Source: Patella vulgata
Lineage: Eukaryota > Mollusca > Gastropoda > Patellidae
Direction: 5' to 3'
DNA: 64,000 bases
Assembly (NCBI RefSeq): GCF_932274485.2
Contig: NC_065887.2
Span: 6,482,001-6,546,000, forward strand
The notes beneath the pieces are model-generated. The model searched no databases. It was not told where the DNA came from and worked only from the letters and a program-made list of their open reading frames with translations. Shown here in pieces: positions 54,302-63,845 of the stretch (within the stretch, counting starts at the first letter, position 1; every line of letters starts with the position of its first letter). The position numbers and the translations under genes are program-made.

Positions 54302-54332
54302 CTTGAGTTTTGTCGAGAATCCCAGTGGTGCA
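54302..54332 (-). other. Inferred non-coding exon 1 of PLA2-4
   Basis: On the minus strand, CACCACTGGGATTCTCGACA then AAACTCAAG|GTATTA is a shortened version of exon 1 of PLA2-1 and -2. Confidence 0.58.
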
Positions 54333-54351
54333 AGATTCTAGTTCCAGGCCA

Positions 54352-54359
54352 ATTTTATA
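54352..54359 (-). promoter_or_regulatory. TATA box of PLA2-4
   Basis: TATAAAAT on the minus strand, followed by TGGCCTGGAACTAGAATCTT, shared with PLA2-1. Upstream (54375-54385) TTACGTGATGG parallels the CACGTG site of PLA2-2. Confidence 0.62.
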
Positions 54360-54574
54360 CGTTCCCAACTTGATTACGTGATGGTTAAATTAATACATTT
54401 TATCTTCCGTTTCTGGAATCTAAAATGACGAGCCAATCAGCTGCCCCCTTCTAAAATAACGAACCAATCAACCGTCTTCTTCTAGATCACACCATGTCGC
54501 TATTTATATATTTGGGAAGTTAAAATATCAAATTGTTCCTGGTTGGTGGTTAAACATTTCAGTGTAGAACTTAA

Positions 54575-54880
54575 AGATACATTATTCAAGAGCTAGATCA
54601 GCCTATTAAAGGTCTTTACTGCATTTATTAACTTGCCAAAACCATAATCAACCCTCGATATCATCGGATGCTCGAGATGTTGAAAGAATTTAAACACGGT
54701 TGTCGGTTAATGATTTAATGAATAATCGAGCCTCTGCTTACTATAATGTAACAAAGGTAGCAATGTCAATCGAAACTCCTTTTTTCTCCAAATATTCCTA
54801 ACATCACTCCGAATGAAGTAGATTGACAGACATGTTCAACATATGGTCATTTTATTATCTATTTTTTTTTAACTTTGATA
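54575..54880. mobile_element. TTAA MITE family 2, right end cut by a SINE A
   Basis: TTAA at 54571-54574, AGATACATTATTCAAGAGCT start, CAACCCTCGATATCATCGGA inside. Ends at the G-run and SINE at about 54882. Confidence 0.7.
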
Positions 54881-54881
54881 G

Positions 54882-55241
54882 CGGGGGGGGGGGGGGGCGG
54901 TGGCTAAGTGGGTAAGGCGCTGGCTCATTAGCCTGGAGGTCGGGTGTTCGATCTCTGCATTTGCCGAGGAAGTTCATCTAGATTTACCGGCGTGGTTCCC
55001 ACTTGTCAGTGATGCAGGACAGCTGTCTAGTCCTTCAGATGAGACGAAAAACCGAGGTCCCGTGTTTACATTGGAATGCACGTAAAAGATCCCTTGGCAG
55101 TTGGAATTCGATATAAGAGTAGGCGATAGTGCCGCTGCCCAGGCTAAATTTCCCTCGTAGCACACTGTATGGCGTATGCCTGTCTTCATTAGCCCAGCAT
55201 AGGAGCAGAACAGTAGGACGTTAAACCCCATTTCATTGTAT
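54882..55241 (+). repeat. SINE A full length with G-run head
   Basis: A 15-16 base G-run, then CGGTGGCTAAGTGGGTAAGG and GTGTTCGATCT, body with a short deletion, CATTTCATT tail. Confidence 0.9.
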
Positions 55242-55460
55242 TTGAGTCAACTGGCGTGGTTTCGAATCCCCAGCTTTATGTGACAAGAAGTAGGCTCGCC
55301 TGTCCAACCTCGTGGGTTTTCTCCGGGCCCCCCGGTTTCCTCCCACTGCTAAAGACCCCTACGCGCAAGCGAATTATTGAAATAAAATTAAAAAAACATG
55401 TTAGTCCCGAAATGACCTAGTTTGTGTCGAGTGGACGTTAAACCCCATTTCTCTCTCTCA
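55242..55460 (+). repeat. SINE B, head partly missing, joined to SINE A
   Basis: TTGAGTCAACTGGCGTGGTT to the CTCTCTCTC tail, directly after the SINE A tail. Confidence 0.88.
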
Positions 55461-55580
55461 CGGTACCTCCGTTTTTCGTCCCATCCGAATTACTAGACAC
55501 TGCTGAAAAAGGGGCAACTGCCTGAAAACCCTCGGCCAACACGAGAACTCCTGGTTAGCGAGCCAGCATCTTACTCACGG
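55461..55580 (-). repeat. SINE A head fragments, inverted
   Basis: TTTTTCGTCCCATCCGAATT and GTTAGCGAGCCAGCATCTTA with the middle lost. Confidence 0.65.
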
Positions 55581-55796
55581 AACCATTTTTTTTTTCTAGG
55601 ACCAGTCAAAGGACTGTGACGTCATCTTGGTAACTAAGGATGTTAGCTCCGATAAATAGTTGAAGCTCTACTTTTAATAAACGAGTTTCCCAAACTGGCA
55701 AAGGGTCAGGATAACGAAAGATATTTCATTCAAAAGAAGTTGGGCCTTTAAGCAAATGTCACCATGTCCATAAGGCTAAAAACACATTCAAATACG

Positions 55797-55995
55797 TTGG
55801 CCGAGAAAGTTCATCGGGCGTGGTCCCCCCCTTGTCAGTGGTGCAGGATGGAGGGCCTGGCAAGGGATGACGTATAGTCGTTCGGATGGAACGAAAATCG
55901 AGGTCTTGTGTACACATCTGGTTACACGTACAGAAACCCTTCTTCATTAGCACAGTCGTACCAGAACAGTAGGACGTTAAACCCAATTTCATTTT
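55797..55995 (+). repeat. SINE A copy with internal deletions
   Basis: TTGGCCGAGAAAGTTCATCG to GACGTTAAACCCAATTTCAT. Confidence 0.8.
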
Positions 55996-56184
55996 GATTT
56001 CACATGTTCAATTTGCATTATTATAAACAAACGTGGATCGTGACTCCCAATTATGATTAATACATTTTCTGAACTGACAATTCTTAAATTAATTTTATGG
56101 CCATAGACGCTTCATTTTAAGACTCTTTACCTCTCTTATAATGCTATCTGGCTGAAAAAAGTATGTGTGTGGGGGGGGGGGGGG

Positions 56185-56441
56185 TGAGAGAGAGAGAGAG
56201 AATTCACTCGACACAAACTAGGCCATTTCGGGACTAACATATGGCTCAATTTTATTTCAATAATTCGCATGCGCGTAGGGGTCTTTAGCAGTGAGAGGAA
56301 ACCGGAGAAAATTCACGAGGTTGGGGACAGGTGATCCTACTTCTTGTCACGTACAACCGGGGAATCGAAACCACGCCAGTTGACTCAATGACAGACAAAG
56401 ATACAACGCGGACGCGCTAACCATTCTGCCATCCAACCCCC
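56185..56441 (-). repeat. SINE B, full length
   Basis: GA tail, inverted body, CTAACCATTCTGCCATCCA and C-run. The block 1 counterpart (about 48790) lacks it. Confidence 0.88.
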
Positions 56442-56789
56442 CAGTAGATTTCGTACATGATTACATATAAGACTGGATAATCTAGCCAATGAAGTTGGTA
56501 TTCTAAAATCTTGACAACCCATCCAGACTCATATTGTACAAGTGATCTTCCTGTTTTGTGTCTCGAATATTTCGTGGTTGAACAAATGGAAACAAGAATC
56601 GTGTTGGTTGTTGATATTTCTATATTCTACAAGTAATTACAGTTCGCAATTAATGTTAATAATCTTGGTTTAAAAAAAATGCTTAATAGCAGATAAACTC
56701 CAATATGGATACGGGAATTGACTTAAGAGGGGGGGGGTGCTATCCGAAATCTTTTATTCTGAAATGTTAAAGCTATTGAATTGAAAATA

Positions 56790-57131
56790 GTACAAGTAGT
56801 TAGGAAATGTAATAAACAAATGAAAACTAGAGTTTATCTAGCATATATTTGGCACTAATAAAGAGAAATGTCTCATTTTCGGACTGCTTATTCTTTAATG
56901 ATGACCCAAAAACCAGACAGTTATTCTCTATAATTTTTTTATAGTTTCTTGGAATATGGTGTTTAAATATTTGCCTCATCACAATATTTTGTCTTAGAGA
57001 AATATTTTGATAACTTTTGAAATATTAAAGATAATTCAAATTGTTTTCTGTCTGATTCTGTGGTAGATATTAGTTTATATATCCAGCAAATTTGGGGGAT
57101 ATAGTTTTATTAGTTACAAAGATATAATGTA
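56790..57131. repeat. Foldback copy in block 2, with inverted and longer loop
   Basis: AATGTCTCATTTTCGGACTG to AATGATGA is the inverse of the block 1 loop. ATTAGTTACAAAGATATAATG at the right is the inverse of part of the block 1 left arm. The right arm continues at 57698-57820 beyond the mariner. Confidence 0.7.
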
Positions 57132-57697
57132 CAGGGTGACACAAAAAAAACGTTCATCAATAAAAATCGAATAACTTCTAAAATGTTATTTAGATTAACA
57201 CAAAAATTCAGCTACATTAGGTTGAGTCTATGTAGCAGACATCTTTTAAAGTTTCAAGTCTGTACCACAAAAACTCTTTGTTTAACTGGCGCTCACAAAA
57301 TGTGCTCTAAATGAGTTCCCCGGTGCTGCAAGCACATTTGGATCCGGCGGGCAAAGTTCTCGATGACCCTCCCACATTCTTCCCTTGGGATCGCTTTTAT
57401 TGCTGCTGTGATTGCTGCCTTCAGATCAGGGATAGTCTGGGGGTTGTTGCCATACACCCTGTCCTTAAGGTATCCCCACAGATAAAAATCTGGGGCGTTC
57501 AAGTCCGGTGAATGCGGCGACCACTCTGGGTCACACCTGCGGCTGATCAGTCGGTCAGGGAAACGCTGCTGTAGCCATGCCAATGATTCCTTTGAGGTGT
57601 GGGGGTGGCACCATCCTGCTGGAACCACAGGAGGTCCCTGACGACCCCTCTTCGTCGACCAAGTTTAGGTGATGAACGCTTTTTTTGTGTCACCCGG
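57132..57697 (-). mobile_element. Internally deleted mariner-type transposon
   Basis: TA target on both sides; block 1 has the uninterrupted site GTGTACCTACATTTTT at about 49329. Ends CAGGGTGACACAAAAAAAAC and inverted CCGGGTGACACAAAAAAAGC. The minus strand keeps the C-terminal part of a mariner-like transposase: FQQDGATP with the second catalytic Asp, then after one frameshift RLISRRCDPEWSPHSPDLNA, PDFYLWGYLKDRVYG and about 50 more residues to a stop (57293). The N-terminal half is deleted. Confidence 0.88.
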
Positions 57698-57828
57698 TAC
57701 CTACATTTTTCATACTTTTTCCGAAAAAATGTGTTAACCCTGGCAACAACTTTTTTTTCTTTATTTTTAATGTTAGTTTTCCCTTGTTTATTACATTTCC
57801 TAACGACTTGCGCCATCTTCCATTCACC

Positions 57829-58157
57829 TGGCTCGCTAGCCTGGAGGTCGGGTGTTCGATCCCTGCATTGGCCGAGAAAGTTCATCCAGATTTTCCGGCG
57901 TGGTTCCCCCTTGTCAGTGATGCAGGACGGAGAGCTGTCTAGTCATTCGGATGAGACGAAAAACCGAGGTCCCGTGTACACATTGGCGTGCACGTAAAAT
58001 ATCCTTTGACAGTTGGAATTCGATATTAGAGTAGGTCGTAGTGCCGCTGTTCGGGCAAAATTTCCCTCATAGCACACTGTATGGCGTATGCCCGTCTTCA
58101 TTAGCCCAGTTCGGAGCAAAACAGTAGGACGCTAAACCCCATTTCATTTCATTTCAT
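57829..58157 (+). repeat. SINE A with 11-bp target duplication and empty site
   Basis: TTCCATTCACC flanks it at 57818-57828 and 58158-58168. Block 1 reads TTCAATTCAACATCTTTAG without it (about 49470). It inserted after the duplication or was specific to this copy. The head starts at the B-arm, so it is 5' truncated. Confidence 0.93.
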
Positions 58158-58452
58158 TTCCATTCACCAGCTTTAGAATTTCAGAAAGCATTTTTCGGGT
58201 AGCCTCATCCCATAAACGTGTGTCTCCAAATATCCAAATACATGTACATAAAGTTTGTCCGTAGGAATATGATCTGAAGTTGATCTCCTAAATGTTTTCC
58301 ATGACTGACTCGTTTTGGTCTATAATATGGAGAACTATGGCATTAATCTTATAATCTATCATTATATAAACAAACAATATGGTAATTAAAACGATTTAGC
58401 TAACAGATATATAAAAAGTATAAAGAAAAAAGGTACTGGAGACAGGCGATTA

Positions 58453-58786
58453 TACCCCCGTCAGACCGGGGTGGCGTCCTTACTGCGTTGCTACGGCGAT
58501 GGAAATTGGTTTTAGAGCGCGTCAAGATCGCCATAAGCGTGGTAGAAACGCCAGCTATCGGTGCTGTGGTCGCCAATGATCGCCTAGTCATGGCGTTTGT
58601 TTTGAACATGCTCAAGGTTCTGCGATCTGAACTAGAAAGCTATGAGAATGCGACTTTTTTCAAGTTTATAATTTCTGGGACATTTGTTCGTGTTGTGCTC
58701 ACGTTTGCCGGCGACCTTGTGCATTTTCTGGTCGCCGTACGGTCGCAGCAGCGCTGTGAGGACGCCACCCCGGTCTGACGGGGGCA
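58453..58786. mobile_element. PIF/Harbinger-like MITE with TTA target
   Basis: TTA on both sides; block 1 reads GGCGATTAGGGA uninterrupted at 49771. The 26-bp ends CCCCCGTCAGACCGGGGTGG are exact inverses, followed by weaker matching. It is GC-rich compared with its surroundings. A plus-strand frame spans most of it but mirrors no known protein. Confidence 0.82.
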
Positions 58787-59335
58787 TTAGGGAGATATAA
58801 GACAACATGAAATACAATAAGAAACGATAAAAATGGCTAATTAAAGGAGCTACACCTCTAACTCAATATTTTTCATAATATTCCAAATTAAAAACACGAA
58901 TTACAATTAAATCTTGATCCATTTTAATAATATTAATGTTATCTTGCCGTGAAAGTATTGGACCCCAATATTCAATTTTATGACACAGTGAACATTTTAA
59001 AATCAGTACACGAGTCGTGTACTCTATGGTTTCGGATGCCATTTGTAATTAACAAAGAAAAAGCAACGAAGAAGTAATTAGTTGATTCACAAACAACAAA
59101 ATAGTTTTTTTTATAAATTTGTAGAATGCACTAAGCAGGCGTAAACATTATCGTTCAATTTGGACTTATAAGATATTTCACAGAACATAATTGATTAGAA
59201 ATTATAATATATTCATTCATATTACATTAATGTGTGTTTTATACTTATTTTCGTCTATTTTAAGGTTGCAAATAATAGAGCCATATGCCCTTTAAGATCC
59301 ATAATGATCTATTAAAATAATGACCACCGAATTAA

Positions 59336-59718
59336 AGATACATTATGGGAGATTAGATAAAGAGCTGGCAGTTCTCACTATAATAGTTAAAAGCTAGATA
59401 ATGTAAAGGCAAGTTGCTGAAAATTTCATTCAAATTGATCCACTATGAACCGAGAACTAAGCGGCTAGCCTTGATCATCATTACTAAAGTCAGTACGATA
59501 AACACCATAGTCTCGATTATCCATTTAATCGTTAAATCGTGAAGGAAAGTTATGCATTAAATCGGCTCATAATCCACTAAAGTTCGCAGGCTAGCGCTGC
59601 CATCTAGAGTTGATTATGGTCTGGATAGGTTAATTAATGTCTAATTAATAATTTAGATAACATTTCAGGCCTAAAGAAAGGCCTGCAAAAGACAGATTCA
59701 GCTCTTGCATAATGTATG
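59336..59718. mobile_element. TTAA MITE family 2 copy (block 2)
   Basis: TTAA at 59332-59335 and 59719-59722. About 99% identical to 50325-50708 by eye. Confidence 0.82.
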
Positions 59719-59784
59719 TTTAAGTAACACTGTTACTAATGGGCCGAGTTCACAGACCGTGAGAATAATAATTGTCTGGATTAA

Positions 59785-60190
59785 CTGAAATTAGCCCTTC
59801 AACAATATTTAGAGAATATGTTAGAGACTACAGTTCGATAGGCCAATATATCCAGTCGACTTTGAAATTTTTATTCACCCTTCCACAATATTCAGAGAAT
59901 ATTTGTCTGGATGTTAGAGACTATACGCTATAGGTCGATAGGCCACTGCATAGTTTTTACTCGTCCTTCCACAATATTCATTGAATGTTTGTCTGGATGT
60001 TAGAGACTATACGCTATAGGTCGATAAGCCACTGCAATATTTATATATATATATCCAGTCAACTTTGACGTTAGTTTTTATTCGGCCATGTACAATATTC
60101 AGAGAATATTTGTCTGGAGGTTAGAGACTATAGGTCGATAGGCCATTGTAATATTCATATATATCCAGTTGACTTTGAAGTTAGTTTATA
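59785..60190. repeat. Minisatellite downstream of PLA2-5
   Basis: Same four-unit structure as 50785-51175, with only small length differences such as an extra TATA near 60045. Confidence 0.85.
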
Positions 60191-60254
60191 TGCATAACAT
60201 GTTAGTAACAAAAAACAAAATCATGCTAAATATTAATATAAAAATGCATAGACC

Positions 60255-60479
60255 TTAGTCATGGATACAATCCCAAACCCCCCGGCGATAGCAGGAACTC
60301 GCTGACCTTGTTGAAAAAGTCGAACCCAAATATCGTCTCGCCGCATTGTAGTATACATTTGCGTTAGAAATGCAACTCGAGCGGGTCGAACCTCCACTAT
60401 AAGAAGAATAACAATAATTCCTCATATTTGTGAGCAACATTCGATCGCAGCTTGACCTTGACACGTCACGTGTATATCC
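60255..60479 (-). CDS. PLA2-5 coding exon 2 (C-terminal half)
   Basis: Encodes 74 residues after acceptor ATATTTTCAG, starting GYTRDVSRSSCDRMLLTNM and ending GVWDCIHD-stop (TAA). Five cysteines at the same positions as PLA2-4. About 26 of 225 bases differ from PLA2-4 and most change the residue, including charge changes (Gln to Arg, Leu to Arg, Arg to Ser). Confidence 0.85.
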   Translation of the reverse strand, partial: GYTRDVSRSSCDRMLLTNMRNYCYSSYSGGSTRSSCISNANVYYNAARRYLGSTFSTRSASSCYRRGVWDCIHD

Positions 60480-60535
60480 CTGAAAATATAAATCATAATC
60501 AATATTTACACATTGATCAGCAACATTAAACATAC

Positions 60536-60757
60536 AAGGACAGCTGTCTAGTCCTTCGGATGAGACGAAAAACCGAGGTCCCGTGTATACACGTAAAAGA
60601 TCCCTTTGCAGTTTGAATTCGATACAAGAGTAGGCGATAGTGCCGCTGCCCGGCCAAAATTTCCCTCATAGCACACTGTATGGCGTATGCCCGTCTTCAT
60701 TAGCCCAGTATAGGAGCAGAACAGTAGGACGTTAAACCCCATTTCATTTCATTTCAC
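60536..60757 (+). repeat. SINE A, 5' truncated, in PLA2-5 intron 2
   Basis: AAGGACAGCTGTCTAGTCCT to the CATTTCATTTCA tail. Block 1 has no SINE here, though the flanking 70 bases also differ. Confidence 0.88.
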
Positions 60758-61363
60758 CTCGTAATATTCGATACCTCAGAAAGCTGATTTGAAGAGATGC
60801 CTTGTACTCTGAAGATCAGGTTATTGCAACAGTCTTTGAGGAAATTAGATTATCACCCAATAATACATTCTACAGTAGATATCGCTTGTGTGATTATATT
60901 TCATAATCTACTTATTAAAAGTAACTTTTTTTTTTATTAAAAATGAACTATTGTTATTCAAATGTCCTTGATGGCAACACTGTGCCAATATAAAGGACTT
61001 TGCAATGGTTGAATTGCTGTCAAAAAATGATGTATCAATACGCCATAATGTTATCAGATTCATTAAAAGTGAAATCTTCAGCAAAGAATTATATTTATTT
61101 ATTTGTGCATGTAAGAAAGGATTGGGTGATAAATAAAATCTCCTACTCGTCTTTTTTGATATCAAAGAATATCCCCACTCGTCGATAAAGAAACAAAAAG
61201 ATTCGGAAGAGCCTCGGATTTTTTTTTTAATTTATCGACATGTGTTGATATTTTTTTATATCAAAAAAGACGATTAGTAGAATCTCTATATAGTCCTACA
61301 GAAGAGCGCATCTTCCATGGCAATTGCGTGTTAGTTTTATTTTAGAATGGATGCCATATTTGA

Positions 61364-61738
61364 AGATACATTATGGGAGATTAGATAAAGAGCTGGCGGT
61401 TCTAATTATATTAGTTAAAAATTAGATAATGTAAAGGGAATTTGCTGAAAATTTCAGTTAAATTGATCCACCCTGAACCGAGATTTTAGCGATTGAATTT
61501 TCGGCCTAGCCTCGATCATCATTACTAAAGTCGGTGCGATAAAAAAAACAGCCTCGATTATCCATTTCATGATTTAATCATGAATGGAAGTCGAACAGCA
61601 AATCGGAACCTAATCCAATAAACATCGCATAAACTTATGGTCTGGATAAGTTAATTAATGTCTAATTAATAATTTAGATAACATTTCAGGCATATAGAAA
61701 TCCTGCAATAGGCAGATTTAGCTCTTGCATAATGTATG
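61364..61738. mobile_element. TTAA MITE family 2, in PLA2-5 intron 2
   Basis: Counterpart of 52157-52526. Left flank is TTGA instead of TTAA, right TTAA at 61739-61742. Confidence 0.78.
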
Positions 61739-62076
61739 TTTAACAAAGTTCGGAATATGAATATGTGTTTTGGAGATGAGAATAGAAACTGTAAATATTC
61801 TACAAGAAGGCATGGGTTTTCGGATATTAGCATGGCCTGCAAATGTGGAAAGGGTAAACATAGGATGTTTAGATCTATTTCATGGTGCCTTCAAATAGAC
61901 GAAAATGAATTGCTAATCAGTTATATTCGGTGAAATATGCAGTTCAAATGCGCCCGGTTAGTCAAATTATTTACATTTTCCTTTTGTCGTTTGTGGGTCA
62001 GACAATTTTATTTCTCCTACATTGACTTTTGTGCACCTAAGTTATATTTTATAGCCCGGCTTTCATTAGTTAATGA

Positions 62077-62445
62077 GGGGATCACGTGGTTAAGTGGGTA
62101 AGGCGCTGGCTCGCTAGCCTGGAGGTCGGGTGTTCGATCCCTGCATTGGCCGAGAAAGTTCACCTCGATTTTCCGGCGTGGTTTCCCCCTTGTCAGTGAT
62201 GCAGAACGGAGGGCCTGACAAGGACAGCTGCCTAGTCGTTCGGATGGGACGAAAAACCGAGGTCCCGTGTACACATTGGCGTGCACGTAAAAGATCCCTT
62301 GGCAGTTGTAATTCGATATAAGAGTCGGCCGTAGCGCCGCTGCCCGGGCAAAATTTCCCTCATAGCACACTGTATGGCGTATGCCCGTCTTCATTAGCCC
62401 AGTATAGGAGTAGAACAGTAGGACGTTAAACCCCATTTCATTTCA
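62077..62445 (+). repeat. Full-length SINE A with 16-bp target duplication
   Basis: TTTCATTAGTTAATGA flanks it at 62061-62076 and 62446-62461. Complete A and B boxes and tail. Absent from block 1. Confidence 0.93.
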
Positions 62446-62931
62446 TTTCATTAGTTAATGAATGTTAACGAATGAAGCGTGCTATAAATGACTTGTAACA
62501 TTGACACCTGCTTAACATGCTTGTTATTTAACACAAAACCCACCCCACATATCTATATGACTTCTACTAAAACTGGCGTAAATCAGCAAAAGTGTGCAAT
62601 AAAATTGAACATGTCTAGTTATTGCACGGTTAAGCTCCACCCAATCTACTAGAGGAAAAAAATCTACTTATTCAACGAAAAGAACAAAGGAAGATTTCCC
62701 GCCCATGCTGCAATTAGAAATAGCGCTCGGGATCATAGCGATATCGGACAAGGGAACTGGTTTTAAACTGTTCTTTGTGTATTAAATGTTGGCTATCAGG
62801 TGCCCCTAGTTGCTCGGTAAGATAATAAATTCAATATTGATTTAAATGGATCCATATTGAATTCTAATTCGTGTTTTTAATATAACATTAAAATAAGAGT
62901 TTGATCTATATTTAATTAGACTGTAACTTAC

Positions 62932-63114
62932 ACATGCATAGCAGAGGTCGTGTTTATCACATGCTTGTCGGAAACGGTATTTGAAAGGCATGTTGTAAGG
63001 GTCGCTACATCCGTCGTGACTGTAAGTCCACGTGCCGCATCTGATCTCCCCTTCTACAACTCCGACCATAAGAAGGCTGAACATGCAAAATATGATGATT
63101 AATTCTACTTTCAT
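62932..63114 (-). CDS. PLA2-5 coding exon 1: conodipine-like secreted phospholipase A2
   Basis: Encodes 61 residues: signal peptide (MKVELIIIFCMFSLLMVGV, cleavage near VEG), then IRCGTWTYSHDGCSDP and RQACDKHDLCYAC with the catalytic His-Asp. The start is set by acceptor TTTTTTAACAG|AAATG; donor GTAAGT, phase 0. With 60255-60479 the protein has 135 residues and ten mature cysteines. No exon 1 or promoter like that of PLA2-4 was found between 63115 and 64000; the duplicated block breaks off at 63425. The promoter may lie further right or may have been lost. Confidence 0.86.
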
Positions 63115-63340
63115 TTCTGTTAAAAAACAACAACAAATAGTTATTTTGTATGATCAGTCTTGTTTGGAGGCTGGTGGGTGGGGGGGGGGGGCTGCTCTGT
63201 AGGTAAAGCCCTGTCTCATTATATACTATGATGAACAAGTTTGGTTTAATATCAAGTATCGTGCCTTGATCTTCCAGAAGGTAATAGATGATGTTTTGTT
63301 GCAGTATCACTTTCTGGTGGTGTTATATTCAAACGGACAC

Positions 63341-63427
63341 TGCATGGCTCGCTAGCCTGGAAGTCGGGTGTTCGATCCCTGCATTGGCCAAGAAAGTTCA
63401 TACAGATTTTCCGGCGTGGTTCCCCCT
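63341..63427 (+). repeat. SINE A head fragment at the block 2 edge
   Basis: GGCTCGCTAGCCTGGAAGTC to CCGGCGTGGTTCCCCC, inserted at the same point as the block 1 copy at 53722. Confidence 0.85.
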
Positions 63428-63620
63428 TTTGTGGGTCAGACAATTTTATTTCTCCTACATTGACTTTTGTGCATCTAAGTTATATTTTATAGCCCGGCTT
63501 TCATTAGTTAATGAGGGGATCACGTGGTTAAATGGGTAAGGCGCTGGCTCGCTAGCCTGGAGGTTGGGTGTTCGATCCCTGCATTGGCCGAGAAAGTTCA
63601 TCTCGATTTTCCGGCGTGGT
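63428..63620 (+). repeat. Duplicate of 61990-62180
   Basis: TTGTGGGTCAGACAATTTTA through the SINE A head is repeated here almost unchanged, including the left target site of the SINE at 62077. Confidence 0.9.
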
Positions 63621-63845
63621 TTCCCCTTGTCAGTGATGCAGGACGGAGGGCCTGACAAGGACAGATGTCTAGTCATTCGGATGAGACGAAAAACCGAGGT
63701 CACGTGCACATGTGTACACGGGACATCAGTGTTTCGTCCCATCTGAACGACTAGACAGCTTTCCTTGTCAGGCCCTCCGTCCTGCATCTCTAACAAGGGC
63801 GAATCATGCCGGAAAATCTGGATGAACTTTCTCGGCCAATGCAGG
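63530..63845. repeat. SINE A foldback: direct half joined to an inverted half
   Basis: Direct from TAAATGGGTAAGGCGCTGGC to AAAACCGAGGTCACGTGCAC, then inverted from GTGTACACGGGACATCAG to ACTTTCTCGGCCAATGCAGG. The turn is at about 63712. Confidence 0.88.

Larger units (their letters stand above)
55637..63425. repeat. Segmental duplication, block 2 (with PLA2-5)
   Basis: Same order as block 1 but longer because of insertions absent there: 55735-56430 (SINE A and B material), the mariner at 57132, SINE A at 57829, MITE at 58453, SINE A at 60536 and SINE A at 62077. Confidence 0.9.

Noticed and set aside
57293-57628. 111-codon frame as a possible host gene
   Set aside because: It matches the C-terminal part of a mariner transposase, lies between clear inverted ends, and has an empty site in the paralogous block.
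58488-58778. Open frame of 96 codons on the plus strand
   Set aside because: It lies wholly inside the Harbinger-like MITE (58453-58786), whose inverted GC-rich ends create long frames on both strands. No domain was seen.
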